NCBI RefSeq assembly: GCF_022802975.1
Contig: NZ_JAFEVZ010000006.1
Span: 284,544-348,543 of the forward strand
Reading direction: 5' to 3'
DNA length: 64,000 nt
Source: Flavobacterium pectinovorum
GTDB taxonomy: Bacteria; Bacteroidota; Bacteroidia; Flavobacteriales; Flavobacteriaceae
Positions within the stretch are counted from its first letter, which is position 1; each line of letters opens with the position of its first letter. Below are positions 25,977-35,594 of this stretch, piece by piece. Below the pieces are notes generated by a model. The model searched no databases. It was not told the origin of the DNA and saw only the letters and a list, made by a program, of their open reading frames with translations. Both the position numbers and the translations under genes were made by a program.

Positions 25977-26589
25977 TCAAAAAAAATACGGTAATATATC
26001 GATATTAAAAGATATAAAAATCAACATTGAACAGCCTGGAATTTATGGAGTGATTGGTAAAAACGGTCACGGAAAAACGACACTTTTTAAATGCATTTTA
26101 GGTCTTGAACAATTTAAAGGGAATTGCCTTCTTAATGGCGAAAAAATTTTACTTCAAAACGCTGGCTGGGCGCCAACAGAACCTCCAATTTACAACGAAC
26201 TTACCGCCAAAGAATTTTATGACTTTTATGCGCATCTATTGGATTTGAAAACGTTCATTCTTAACGAAATATTTAAAGTCCCGGAAAAACAGTTAATTCG
26301 TGAATTTTCGACCGGTATGAAAAAGAAAACCTATTTAAATGCCGTTTTCCAAAAACAATTTCCGATCTATATCTTAGACGAACCTTTTAATGGATTGGAT
26401 TTAGAATCGAATTATTTATTAATGAATTACATTCGGAAACTTTCAAATACAAGCATTATCTTTATTTCTTCCCATATTTTGGAAATTCTTTATAAAGACT
26501 GTGATAAAATTTTTCTGCTGAAAGACAAGAAAATTACTGAATTTGAGAAGAATGACTTTTCCGAAATTGAAAATAAGCTTTTCATGTAG
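25957..26589 (+). CDS. ABC transporter ATP-binding protein
   Basis: This 210-residue ATPase has Walker A GKNGHGKT (34-41), a degenerate signature motif FSTGMKKK in place of LSGGQ, Walker B IYILDEPFNGLD and the H-loop SSHIL. It is at the short end for the family, as in export-type two-gene systems. It pairs with the membrane protein it overlaps. Direction and substrate of transport cannot be read. Confidence 0.88.
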   Translation: MLTIQIDQKKYGNISILKDIKINIEQPGIYGVIGKNGHGKTTLFKCILGLEQFKGNCLLNGEKILLQNAGWAPTEPPIYNELTAKEFYDFYAHLLDLKTFILNEIFKVPEKQLIREFSTGMKKKTYLNAVFQKQFPIYILDEPFNGLDLESNYLLMNYIRKLSNTSIIFISSHILEILYKDCDKIFLLKDKKITEFEKNDFSEIENKLFM

Positions 26590-26730
26590 TTTTACAGAGC
26601 CGTATTTGCTTTAAATGTTTGTTAATTAATAAACATTTGAATTTCTACTTTTACGAAGATGCTGTAACTTTACTTTTTTATATGCTATCGTATCCAATTG
26701 GTAGCGCAAATTCATTAAAAGTTACATACT

Positions 26731-27801
26731 ATGGCTTCATTATTATTCTCTCCCCTTACTATAAAAAACAGCACTTTAAAAAACCGAATCGTTATTTCGC
26801 CAATGTGCCAATATTCAGCAGTCGACGGATTTGCAAACGACTGGCACCTAGTTCATTTAGGAAGCCGTGCCAGCGGTGGAGCCGGATTGATTATTCAGGA
26901 AGCGACGGCGGTTTCTCCGGAAGCGAGAATTTCTCCTGCTGATCTTGGGATCTGGAAAGACGAACATATCGAAAAGCTAACACAAATCAACGAATTTATT
27001 GTTTCTCAGAATTCGATTCCGGGAATTCAATTGGCTCATGCCGGACGAAAAGCAAGTGTATCTGCTCCCTGGGAAGGAAATAAAAAGTTAGATTTCGCTC
27101 AGGGCGGATGGCAGACCGTGGCTCCAAGTGCAGTTCCGTATCATGAAAACGAGCCGTTTCTTCCGGAAGCCTTAGATAAAAACGGAATCCAAAAAGTAGT
27201 TTCTGATTTTAAAGCCGCCACTAAAAGAGTGGTCAAAGCCGGTTACAAAGTTCTTGAAATTCATGCGGCACACGGATATTTACTGCATCAGTTTTTATCT
27301 CCTCTAACAAATATAAGAACCGATGAATATGGTGGAAGTTTCGAAAACAGAATTCGTTTTACATTAGAAATTATTGAAGCTGTCCAGACAGAATGGCCTT
27401 CTGATTTACCTTTATTCGTTCGAATTTCAGCCACAGACTGGGCAGAAGGCGGATGGAATCCTGAAGAATCTGTACAACTTTCGCAACTATTAAAAGAAAA
27501 AGGAGTAGATTTAATCGATGTTTCGTCTGGTGGATTGGTTTCACATCAAAAAATTGAAATTGGACCGGGTTATCAGGTTCCTTTCGCAGAAAAAGTAAAA
27601 AAAGAAGCCAATATTTTAACCGGAGCCGTTGGTTTGATAACCGAAGCGAAACAAGCTGAAGAAATTTTAAATAACAGTCAGGCCGACTTGATTTTATTCG
27701 CAAGAGAATCCTTAAGAAACCCCAACCTGCCTTTGGATTTTGCCAATGAATTAAGCGATGATATTCAATGGCCAAAACAATACGAACGAGCTAAACTATA
27801 A
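26731..27801 (+). CDS. NADPH-dependent ene-reductase, Old Yellow Enzyme family (YqjM-like)
   Basis: This 356-residue FMN protein reduces activated C=C bonds. Motifs of the YqjM/NamA branch are SPMCQYS (with the characteristic Cys), HLGSRASGGAGLIIQE, QLAHAGRKAS, EIHAAHGYLLHQFLSP with the paired His of the active site, and YGGSFENR. It is cytoplasmic. The natural substrate is unknown; the enzyme class often handles electrophiles and quinones. A putative oxidoreductase follows after 67 bp. Confidence 0.92.
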   Translation: MASLLFSPLTIKNSTLKNRIVISPMCQYSAVDGFANDWHLVHLGSRASGGAGLIIQEATAVSPEARISPADLGIWKDEHIEKLTQINEFIVSQNSIPGIQLAHAGRKASVSAPWEGNKKLDFAQGGWQTVAPSAVPYHENEPFLPEALDKNGIQKVVSDFKAATKRVVKAGYKVLEIHAAHGYLLHQFLSPLTNIRTDEYGGSFENRIRFTLEIIEAVQTEWPSDLPLFVRISATDWAEGGWNPEESVQLSQLLKEKGVDLIDVSSGGLVSHQKIEIGPGYQVPFAEKVKKEANILTGAVGLITEAKQAEEILNNSQADLILFARESLRNPNLPLDFANELSDDIQWPKQYERAKL

Positions 27802-27868
27802 ATTTATTAACCACGATTCATAAATTAAAAATAAATTCGTGAATTCGTGGCGGAAAAAACATAAAACA

Positions 27869-28912
27869 ATGCAAAAAATAAAAACAGCACTATTATCATA
27901 CGGAATGTCGGGAAAAGTTTTTCACGCTCCTTTTTTGGATCTTCACCCAGGTTTTGAATTATTAGGTTCCTGGGAAAGAAGCAAAAAACTGATTCAGGAA
28001 GATTATCCAACCGTAAAAAGCTATCCTTCGCTTGAGGATTTGTTGGCAGACGATGTAGATCTGGTAATTGTAAATACGCCTGTCGGAACACATTATGAAT
28101 ACGCTAAAAAAGTACTTTTGGCAGGAAAACATGCCGTTGTCGAAAAAGCATTTACCACAACCGTTGCAGAAGCTGAAGAATTGGCTCAAATTGTCAAAGA
28201 AAAAGGGTTAAAACTGGCCGTTTTCCAGAACAGAAGATGGGACAGCGATTTTAAAACGATTCAGAAAGTAATTAACGAAGGTGTTTTGGGAGATTTGGTT
28301 GAAGCCGAATTCCATTTCGACAGATACAATCCGATATTAAGTCCGAAAGCACATAAAGAAACTGCCAATGACGGAGCAGGAATTCTGAAAGATTTAGGAC
28401 CGCATTTAATAGATCAGGCTGTTTGTCTGTTTGGTTCCCCAAAATCGGTTTTTGCTGATATTCGTTATACCAGAGAAAACTCGGTAGTAGACGACTGGAT
28501 TGATTTATTATTAATTTATGAAGATTTCAGGGTACGTTTAAAAGCAGGTTTTTTTGTGAGAGAAGCGCATCCGGCTTATACCATTCACGGAAAAAAAGGT
28601 ACTTTCTTAAAACAGCGTGGTGATATTCAGGAAGACGAACTGAAAATTGGCAAAAAACCAAATCGTGAATCCTGGGGAACAGAATTAGAAGGTTTTGACG
28701 GGCTTTTGCATACCGAAATTGACGGAAAAACAATCCGTGAAAAAATACCAACACTTCAGGGCAATTATTTTGAATATTTTGATGGTGTTTATGATTCCAT
28801 TACAAATAATAAACCGGAACCGGTTACAGCTCAGGACGGTGTAAAAGTTATGCAGGTTATTGAAGCTGCTATTGCGAGTAATCAGCAAAAAAAGATTATT
28901 GATCTGAAGTAA
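27869..28912 (+). CDS. Gfo/Idh/MocA-family NAD(P)-dependent oxidoreductase
   Basis: This encodes 347 residues from the ATG at 27869. The N-terminal Rossmann domain has LLSYGMSGKVFHAPFL and VNTPVGTHYEYAKKVL, with the EKAF motif (VVEKAFTTT) that carries the family's conserved Lys. The C-terminal alpha/beta domain includes GPHLIDQAVCLFG with the likely catalytic His. It would oxidise or reduce a sugar or polyol; YdgJ-like members share this N-terminus. It probably shares a transcript with the ene-reductase. Confidence 0.9.
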   Translation: MQKIKTALLSYGMSGKVFHAPFLDLHPGFELLGSWERSKKLIQEDYPTVKSYPSLEDLLADDVDLVIVNTPVGTHYEYAKKVLLAGKHAVVEKAFTTTVAEAEELAQIVKEKGLKLAVFQNRRWDSDFKTIQKVINEGVLGDLVEAEFHFDRYNPILSPKAHKETANDGAGILKDLGPHLIDQAVCLFGSPKSVFADIRYTRENSVVDDWIDLLLIYEDFRVRLKAGFFVREAHPAYTIHGKKGTFLKQRGDIQEDELKIGKKPNRESWGTELEGFDGLLHTEIDGKTIREKIPTLQGNYFEYFDGVYDSITNNKPEPVTAQDGVKVMQVIEAAIASNQQKKIIDLK

Positions 28913-28929
28913 AATCTTAAGAAATCATT

Positions 28930-29024
28930 GTCAATCCTGAGCGGAGTCGAAGGCTTTCACCAAAAAAGGGCTTCTACTAAGTTTATCCTGAGCGAAGACG
29001 AACGGACTCAGCCTGACACTATAA
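28930..29024. repeat. Intergenic repeat with two TCCTGAGCGRAG units
   Basis: ATCCTGAGCGGAGTCGAAGG and ATCCTGAGCGAAGACGAACGG occur about 55 bp apart, followed by GGACTCAGCCTGACAC, which partly pairs with the second unit. A related sequence on the other strand occurs near 19641-19668 (ACTTCGACTCGGCTCAGTC). It has no coding capacity. Confidence 0.6.
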
Positions 29025-29063
29025 TTTTTGAATTAAATCTAACGTCTTAAGAATCTTTCTAAT

Positions 29064-29627
29064 ATGAAAAGCGAAAAAGAATTGTTACTGGAAGAAAGTG
29101 AACAGCTCCTTAAAGCCCTAAAAGTTCGTTTTGAGAAAAACAAAAACCGTCATCAAAATATAGATTGGAACAAAGTACAGTTAAAGCTGGAATTCAATCC
29201 TGAAAAACTATGGTCTCTCAATGAAATGGAAAAAACGGGAGGCGAACCGGATGTGATCCGTTTTGATGAAAAAACTAACGAATACATTTTTTATGACTGT
29301 TCTGCAGAAAGCCCAAAAGGACGCAGAAGCATTTGTTATGATTTAGAAGCTTTGGAAGCACGAAAAGAATTTAAGCCGGAAAATAATGCTGTGGGCATGG
29401 CTACGGAAATGGGTATCGAACTTCTGTCTGAATCACAATACAGAGAACTTCAGAAACTTGGAAAATTCGATCAAAAAACTTCCAGCTGGATAAAAACACC
29501 TGCTGAAATTAGAAAATTGGGCGGTGCTCTTTTTGCCGATTATCGCTATGAAACTGTTTTTGTGTATCACAATGGCGCTCAGTCTTACTATGCCGCGAGA
29601 GGTTTTAGAGGAGCATTAAGGGTTTAA
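29064..29627 (+). CDS. DUF4256 family protein, unknown function
   Basis: This 187-residue cytoplasmic protein matches the DUF4256 pattern: LLKALKVRFEKN at the start, LNEMEKTGGEPDVI, YDCSAESPKGRRS, then MGIELLSESQYRELQ, and GALFADYRYETVFVYHNGA near the end. The family is widespread and has no known function. It stands alone after a repeat-bearing spacer. Confidence 0.8.
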   Translation: MKSEKELLLEESEQLLKALKVRFEKNKNRHQNIDWNKVQLKLEFNPEKLWSLNEMEKTGGEPDVIRFDEKTNEYIFYDCSAESPKGRRSICYDLEALEARKEFKPENNAVGMATEMGIELLSESQYRELQKLGKFDQKTSSWIKTPAEIRKLGGALFADYRYETVFVYHNGAQSYYAARGFRGALRV

Positions 29628-29704
29628 ATTCACAATTTATAAACAATAACGTTGTATATTTAACAATCAATCTATTGTTTTTATTCTTTAAAATAGGAAT
29701 TCAG

Positions 29705-29712
29705 TACCTTTG
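29705..29712 (+). promoter_or_regulatory. -7 box of the MFS transporter gene
   Basis: TACCTTTG lies 26 bp before the GTG at 29739 and thereby supports that unusual start. The -33 region is weak. Confidence 0.45.
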
Positions 29713-29738
29713 TATATACAAATTTAAAATGCATTTCT

Positions 29739-30956
29739 GTGATAGATTTCAATCCATTAGCGCTGTTCCAAACCAAAGGAAAAATTAAAAAAGTTTATCG
29801 GGAGGCAAAAGCTTCCTATTTAAACAGAATTCGTTTTGCTGTTGGAATGTTTTATTTTGGAATGGGTTTGAGTTTTGCCACCTGGGCGAGCAGAATTCCG
29901 GATATTAAAACGGCTTTGCACCTAAGCGAAGGAGAATTAGGCTCTGTTCTTTTTGCGCTTCCGGTCGGGCAATTGATTATCATGCCTTTTTCGGGCAAAA
30001 TGGTAACCAAATTTGGAAGCCACCGCATTTTGATTTTCTCTTTAATTATGTATGTTTTCAGTCTCACCAATTTAGGCTTGGCTGCAAGTGCGCTTCAGCT
30101 TCCTTTGGGATTATTTACTTTTGGACTATTTGGAAATTTAGCCAACATCGCCGTAAACACCCAGGGTGTATATACTGAAACACTCTTTAAGAAAAACATC
30201 ATGTCCTCCTTTCACGGTATGTGGAGTTTTGCCGGGTTTACCGGTGCTTTGGTAGGCTTAGGAATGCTTTCACTTCATTTAAAACCGTATCATCATTTTC
30301 TGATTGTAGGTGCTGTTGTTTTATTAATGATTGTTTTTAATTTTAAGTTTTTAGTGAAAGCAAAAGAAAAAATAAAACCCAAAACAGAAGGCAAAAAATT
30401 GTTCCCTAAACCGGACAGTGCCCTAATATGGCTGGGTATAATTGGTTTTTGCAGCATGGCCAGCGAAGGTGTTATGTTTGACTGGAGCGGGATTTATTTT
30501 AAAGATATCGTAAAAGCTCCGGGTGCTTTGGTAATTTTAGGTTACACTTCATTTATGATTATGATGGCCAGCGGACGGTTTATTGGTGATGCCATGAATA
30601 ATAAATTTGGACGAAAAAAGGTTATGCAAATTAGCGGCTGTATGATTTCTGCCGGTCTTTTTACCGCTGTTTTCTTCCCGTATATTATTCCTTGTACAAT
30701 TGCCTTTATGGTTGTGGGTCTGGGCGTTTCTACTATAGTTCCAACCGTTTACAGCCTTGCGGGTAAAAACCCAACCGTTTCTGCTGGAGAAGCATTAACT
30801 ATCGTCTCCAGTGTTAGCTTTCTTGGCTTTTTGATGGGGCCTCCTATCATTGGATATGTTGCACAAACTTTTGGACTTCAGTTTTCTTTTGCCTTTATCG
30901 GAATATTTGGCGTTTTAATTGCTTTTATGGTTTCTAAAATAAAAGTATCAGACTAA
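29739..30956 (+). CDS. Major facilitator superfamily transporter
   Basis: This 405-residue inner-membrane protein has about twelve membrane segments and the MFS loop features GKMVTKFGSHR after helix 2 and the matching GDAMNNKFGRKK in the second half. The start codon seems to be GTG. The ATWASRIPDIK motif in helix 1 is common to a YbjJ-type group of MFS proteins (sugar or fosmidomycin-type relatives). The substrate is unknown and the gene is monocistronic. Confidence 0.85.
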   Translation: MIDFNPLALFQTKGKIKKVYREAKASYLNRIRFAVGMFYFGMGLSFATWASRIPDIKTALHLSEGELGSVLFALPVGQLIIMPFSGKMVTKFGSHRILIFSLIMYVFSLTNLGLAASALQLPLGLFTFGLFGNLANIAVNTQGVYTETLFKKNIMSSFHGMWSFAGFTGALVGLGMLSLHLKPYHHFLIVGAVVLLMIVFNFKFLVKAKEKIKPKTEGKKLFPKPDSALIWLGIIGFCSMASEGVMFDWSGIYFKDIVKAPGALVILGYTSFMIMMASGRFIGDAMNNKFGRKKVMQISGCMISAGLFTAVFFPYIIPCTIAFMVVGLGVSTIVPTVYSLAGKNPTVSAGEALTIVSSVSFLGFLMGPPIIGYVAQTFGLQFSFAFIGIFGVLIAFMVSKIKVSD

Positions 30957-31058
30957 TATTCTTGTCTTCATTATTTCAGTTTCATCAAAATTGATTTATC
31001 GGTTAATAAACTTCTGTTTTTTTAACAAGTAAAAAGAATCGAAATTATTTTTTTAAAC

Positions 31059-31259
31059 TATCTTTGTAATCTAATTCATACTTATATCAATGTATTATTG
31101 TTTGAAAATTTTCAATACCACATTTTTTTCAAACATTATTTCCAAAACCTGATTTGATTTTTTGACTAAAATTTATTGTTTTTTAAGGATTTCAGTCAAA
31201 ATTATTCTCACCCTTTTCTTGTAAAAAAGAAGAGGGTTTTTTTAATAAATTCGGTTTAC
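31059..31259 (+). promoter_or_regulatory. Leader of the TonB receptor operon with promoter box and intrinsic terminator-like hairpin
   Basis: TATCTTTG (31059-31066) is a -7 box, giving a leader near 190 nt. Within it ACCCTTTTCTT (31210-31220) pairs with AAGAAGAGGGT (31227-31237) and is followed by seven T: a terminator-like structure 16 bp before the start codon. An upstream TTGACT...AGTCAA pair could be part of an alternative fold. This layout is compatible with attenuation. No known riboswitch is recognised. The remaining bases from 30957 hold nothing clear. Confidence 0.5.
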
Positions 31260-34097
31260 ATGCACAAAAAATCATTCGTTCTTATACTCCTTTTTATTTT
31301 TAAAATTGCTTCTGCCCAAAAAGAAACTATCTTTTCAGGGCTGGTTATCGATTCTAAAACTCAGAATCCTTTAGAAAATACTGTTGTCAGTATTCAAAAT
31401 TCAGCTATAATGCAGCTCACCAAAAAAGACGGGACGTTCGAGTTACATTCGGCTATCTCCGGTGAACAATTACTTTTAATCCACAGTCAGGGCTACAAAG
31501 ATTTGCTTCTGAAAGTGAATGCTAATTTTGGCCAAAAAGTAAATCTCGGAACCTTATTGCTAGAAGAAGACCAAATCGAAAATCTCCAAACTACTATTAT
31601 TTCACTTTTAGAAAGCGACCTGAACGAAGACAACAGTTCATCAGAAACTACTTCGGGGCTTTTACAGTCTTCAAAAGATGCTTTTTTGCAGGCAGCAGCG
31701 TTCAATTGGGGACAAGCTCGATTTAGTGTCCGGGGACTTGACAGCGAAAATGCAGCAATGATGCTCAATGGCGTGAAAATGAATAAAATTTACGACGGAA
31801 GACCACAATGGAATAATTGGGGAGGATTAAATGATGTACTCAGAAATCAGGAATTTACCATTGGTCCTGCTCCTTCAGATTATACTTTCGGAGGGATTTT
31901 AGGCACACAGCAAATTTTCACTCAGGCATCCGCGTATAGAAAAGGAACCCGGATATCGTTTTCAGGAACCAATACCAATTACAATTGGAGGACAATGATT
32001 ACCTATGCTTCGGGCATGAAATCTTCCGGTTGGACTTATGTTTTTTCGGTTGGAAAACGCTGGGCAGCCGAAGGTTATTTTGAAGGAACAAATTACAATG
32101 CCAATTCTTTTTTTATAAGTGTCGAGAAAAAATTAAACCCAAAACATTCTTTAAATTTTACCGGTTTTTTTACACCGAATGTACGTGGAAAAAATTCACC
32201 AAATACCAATGAAGTAACTGAATTAAAATCGGAGAAATACAATTCGTACTGGGGATATCAAAATGGAGAAAAACGAAATGCAAGGGTAAAAAATGTCGAA
32301 GAACCATTGCTCATGCTCAATCATTATTTTAAAATGAATGACCGGACCAATCTAACCTCAGCCATTATGTATCAGTTTGGAAAAGTCGGCAACAGCAATA
32401 TTGATTTTCAAAATTCGGACAGCCCTGACCCCACTTATTACAGAAAACTGCCCAGTTATTTTAGTTCGCTTTATGCAAAAGACAACGGAGAATTCTCAGG
32501 TGAATTTACTCCCGATTATGAAAATGCAGCAAGAAGCAAAACATTGTTTTTAAAAAATTCTCAAATCAACTGGGATGCGATCTACAGAGCCAATCAGAAA
32601 GCTATTTCAAATTCTGAAGGAGTTATTACAGGATATGAACCTTCAAAAAGCCATTATGTGCTTTATGAAGACCGAACCGATGACAAAACTTTCGCTGTAA
32701 ATTCAAACCTCAATACTCAGCTTTCAGACAATATTTTTTTTAGCGGAGGAATACTTTTTAAGAATCTAAAATCACATAATTTTCAGCATCTGCTGGATTT
32801 ATTGGGCGGTGAATATTTTGAGGATATTGATTCCTTTTATAAAGGCGATCAATCCCAATCGGATCTAAAAAATCCTGATCGTCAGGTAAAAACCGATGAC
32901 ACTTATGGTTATAATTTTAATTTTTATGCTACAACTGCAGAAGCTTTTACGCAGTTTAGATTTGTGTACAGAAAAGTCGATTTTTACTTAGGAAATTCAT
33001 TTTCTACTTCAAAATACCAGAGAGAAGGTTTATACCAAAACGGCATTTATCCGGAAAATTCATTGGGCAAAAGCCAAAAAGTAAATTTTGAAAATTTTGG
33101 GTTCAAAGGCGGACTTAACTATAAAATTTCAGGAAAACAATGGCTATTTTTTAGTGCAATGCATCAAACCAAAGCGCCTTCTCTCCGAAACACTTTTTCA
33201 AATTCGAGATTAAACAATTCAATTGTAAACGGAATCGAAAATGAAAACATAAGTGCTGCTGATCTCAATTATGTGTACCATTCTCCCAAACTTAAAATGC
33301 GTATTTCGGGTTATTATGCATTGATAAAAAATACCACAAAAACATCTTTTTTTTATGCTGAAGGTATTTTTGATGATGGAGCCGGTTATGACAATACCGA
33401 TGCCTTTGTAAGTCAAACTTTGACCAACTTGGATAAGAAAAATATCGGTATCGAATTCAGTCTGGAATATCCCGTTACTTCTACACTTAAAAGCTTTTTT
33501 TCTGCAGCTTATGGAAATTACACTTATAGCAGTAATCCAAATGTTTTGATTACCAATGATGCCAATGCAGCGGTTGCAGATACGGAAAATACATTTGATT
33601 TTGGTAAGTCCTTACTCAAAAATTACAAACAATCCGGTATGCCGCAACAGGCTTTTTCGTGTGGAATAGAATATCGTGATCCTAAATTCTGGTGGATTTC
33701 TGCTAATATTAATTATATCACAGACCGTTATATCGATGTTACTCCAATTACCAGAACATCCCGATTTTACATCAATCCGGCGAGTGGTTTCAACTTCCCC
33801 GAAGCATCAGAAGAACGTACAAAAGTACTGTTAAGGCAAGAAAAACTAAACCCTGTTTTTTTATTAAACATGACTGGAGGAAAATCGTGGCGTATTCATA
33901 AAACAACAATCGGGCTATTTGCCAGTATCAATAATGTCCTTGATTATACGTATAAAACCGGCGGATTTGAGCAGGCAAGAAATTCAAACTTCAGAGAGTT
34001 AAATCAGGATGTTTCCAGTGGAACACCTTCTTTTAGCCCCAAATATTTTTATGGATACGGAAGAACCTACTTCGTAAATATGAATATCAATTTATAA
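31260..34097 (+). CDS. TonB-dependent outer-membrane receptor with CarboxypepD_reg-like N-terminal domain
   Basis: This encodes 945 residues from the ATG at 31260, chosen because a signal peptide follows at once (MHKKSFVLILLFIFKIASAQ). A regulatory-like beta-sandwich (FSGLVIDSKTQNPLENTVVS, about 25-105) precedes the plug (VRGLDSENAAMMLNGVKMN) and a 22-strand-type barrel ending YFVNMNINL. It imports a large or chelated substrate with TonB energy. It lacks a SusD partner; a DUF5689 lipoprotein gene follows after 10 bp, so the two form an operon. Substrate unknown. Confidence 0.9.
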   Translation: MHKKSFVLILLFIFKIASAQKETIFSGLVIDSKTQNPLENTVVSIQNSAIMQLTKKDGTFELHSAISGEQLLLIHSQGYKDLLLKVNANFGQKVNLGTLLLEEDQIENLQTTIISLLESDLNEDNSSSETTSGLLQSSKDAFLQAAAFNWGQARFSVRGLDSENAAMMLNGVKMNKIYDGRPQWNNWGGLNDVLRNQEFTIGPAPSDYTFGGILGTQQIFTQASAYRKGTRISFSGTNTNYNWRTMITYASGMKSSGWTYVFSVGKRWAAEGYFEGTNYNANSFFISVEKKLNPKHSLNFTGFFTPNVRGKNSPNTNEVTELKSEKYNSYWGYQNGEKRNARVKNVEEPLLMLNHYFKMNDRTNLTSAIMYQFGKVGNSNIDFQNSDSPDPTYYRKLPSYFSSLYAKDNGEFSGEFTPDYENAARSKTLFLKNSQINWDAIYRANQKAISNSEGVITGYEPSKSHYVLYEDRTDDKTFAVNSNLNTQLSDNIFFSGGILFKNLKSHNFQHLLDLLGGEYFEDIDSFYKGDQSQSDLKNPDRQVKTDDTYGYNFNFYATTAEAFTQFRFVYRKVDFYLGNSFSTSKYQREGLYQNGIYPENSLGKSQKVNFENFGFKGGLNYKISGKQWLFFSAMHQTKAPSLRNTFSNSRLNNSIVNGIENENISAADLNYVYHSPKLKMRISGYYALIKNTTKTSFFYAEGIFDDGAGYDNTDAFVSQTLTNLDKKNIGIEFSLEYPVTSTLKSFFSAAYGNYTYSSNPNVLITNDANAAVADTENTFDFGKSLLKNYKQSGMPQQAFSCGIEYRDPKFWWISANINYITDRYIDVTPITRTSRFYINPASGFNFPEASEERTKVLLRQEKLNPVFLLNMTGGKSWRIHKTTIGLFASINNVLDYTYKTGGFEQARNSNFRELNQDVSSGTPSFSPKYFYGYGRTYFVNMNINL

Positions 34098-34107
34098 ACT
34101 ATTTCAA

Positions 34108-35457
34108 ATGAAAAACAACTATAAAAGTCTTACCTCGATATTATTTCTATTCCTTTTTTGCAATTGTAATGAAGATGTATCTATTCCAAAATTAGAATGT
34201 AAACAGCCTGATTTAATCGTAAACAGAACGGTTGAAGATGTTCTGAAAACGGCAACCATCACAGCTACCAAATATGTTTACGATGATGTAATTGAAGCTT
34301 ACGTAGTTTCAAGTGATGAAAACGGAAACTTTTTTAAAATCCTCTATCTTCAGACTTTGGCGACAGAAACAAAACCGTCTGTTGGATTCAGTGTTGCTAT
34401 AGATGCGACAAACACTTACATCGATTATCGTGTTGGAAATAAAGTGTACATCAAATTAAAAGATCTGTTTACCGATTTATTTTATGGCGGGATGCGAATT
34501 GGAAGTTTGTACGAAGGTAATTCTGGAGCGGCATCTGTGGGAAGAATTTCTCAAAATGATTACAAAAAAGTATTAAATGCTTCGTGCTCAATGCTCAATG
34601 AAGATCAATTAGTGAATACAATTTCAATTGAAGAAGCTTTAGATGACAATAAACTAAATACTCTTATAGAATTGTCTGACGTTCAGTTTTTAGAAGCCGC
34701 TATTGGCCGTCATTATTTTGAAGAGGCAAATAATGTGGGAGGCTCTACCAATTGGGGTTTAAGAGATAAATCCGGAAATCAGATCATTTTCAGGACCAGC
34801 AGTTTTGCAGATTTTTCAACCCATTTAGTTCCTAAGGGAAGCGGAAAAGTACGCGGAATTTTAACCAAATATGGTTCTGATTATCAGTTAATGGTCCGTT
34901 CAGAGAAAGATATTGTAATGGACGGAAAAAGCAATATTCCGTTTTTTACCGAAGATTTTCAAACGGTTACAAACAATGTCAATCTTGCATTAACGGGCTG
35001 GAGCAATATTGTAGAGAAAGCCTCAAAATTATGGAGAACTATGGTTTCTGCCGGAAACGGTTATGCAGAATTCAATACCACAAGTACAACAGCTGCCCAA
35101 AATATTGCATGGCTGGTTTCTCCTAAAATTAATTTAACCGGTTATAAAAATACCGTCTTTTCTTTTAGAAGCGCACAACACGATTTAAAAGTGGATTCGC
35201 CTTTGAATACTTTAGAAGTTTATGTCTCAGCCAATTTTGACGGATCAAATGTAACCAAAGCCACCTGGATAAAATTAGATGCCAAAGTAGCGTCACTTTC
35301 TACGCCAACACGCCAGTTTATTAGTTCAGGAGGAATCGATTTATCTGCTTATTCAGGAAATATCAATATTGCATTTAAATATACAGGATCAGGAAAAGAC
35401 AAAACGCTTAACGGAGCATTCATGGTGGATGATGTAAAAATGTTCGGAGAAAAATAA
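34108..35457 (+). CDS. DUF5689 surface lipoprotein with C-terminal choice-of-anchor-J-like domain
   Basis: This encodes 449 residues with lipobox FLFCNC near residue 20. The DUF5689 portion (about 40-270) contains VIEAYVVSSDENGNFFK and IDYRVGNKVYIKLKDL, an OB-like fold. The C-terminal part (about 285-449; PFFTEDFQTV..., GAFMVDDVKMFGEK) resembles a choice-of-anchor J jelly-roll that often binds ligands. It directly follows the TonB receptor, so it probably captures substrate for it at the cell surface, in the way SusD serves SusC. Confidence 0.78.
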   Translation: MKNNYKSLTSILFLFLFCNCNEDVSIPKLECKQPDLIVNRTVEDVLKTATITATKYVYDDVIEAYVVSSDENGNFFKILYLQTLATETKPSVGFSVAIDATNTYIDYRVGNKVYIKLKDLFTDLFYGGMRIGSLYEGNSGAASVGRISQNDYKKVLNASCSMLNEDQLVNTISIEEALDDNKLNTLIELSDVQFLEAAIGRHYFEEANNVGGSTNWGLRDKSGNQIIFRTSSFADFSTHLVPKGSGKVRGILTKYGSDYQLMVRSEKDIVMDGKSNIPFFTEDFQTVTNNVNLALTGWSNIVEKASKLWRTMVSAGNGYAEFNTTSTTAAQNIAWLVSPKINLTGYKNTVFSFRSAQHDLKVDSPLNTLEVYVSANFDGSNVTKATWIKLDAKVASLSTPTRQFISSGGIDLSAYSGNINIAFKYTGSGKDKTLNGAFMVDDVKMFGEK

Positions 35458-35594
35458 ATTTTCAAAACAAATACAACTAATTGTTTTACAGAGTAAAAAT
35501 CGTTAAAAATCTAATTCGAGTGTTTTTCAAATCTTAAATTGCTAAAATTTGAGAGAATTTTGTATTTTGGTCTTCCCAAATCAATACAAATCTT

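Noticed and set aside
26619..26942. Open frame overlapping the start of the ene-reductase gene
   Set aside because: It overlaps a well-supported gene in another frame and has no family-like sequence.
31176..31260. Upstream start for the TonB receptor at 31176
   Set aside because: It would place 28 polar and basic residues before the signal peptide and would run through the terminator-like hairpin; the ATG at 31260 gives a normal signal peptide.
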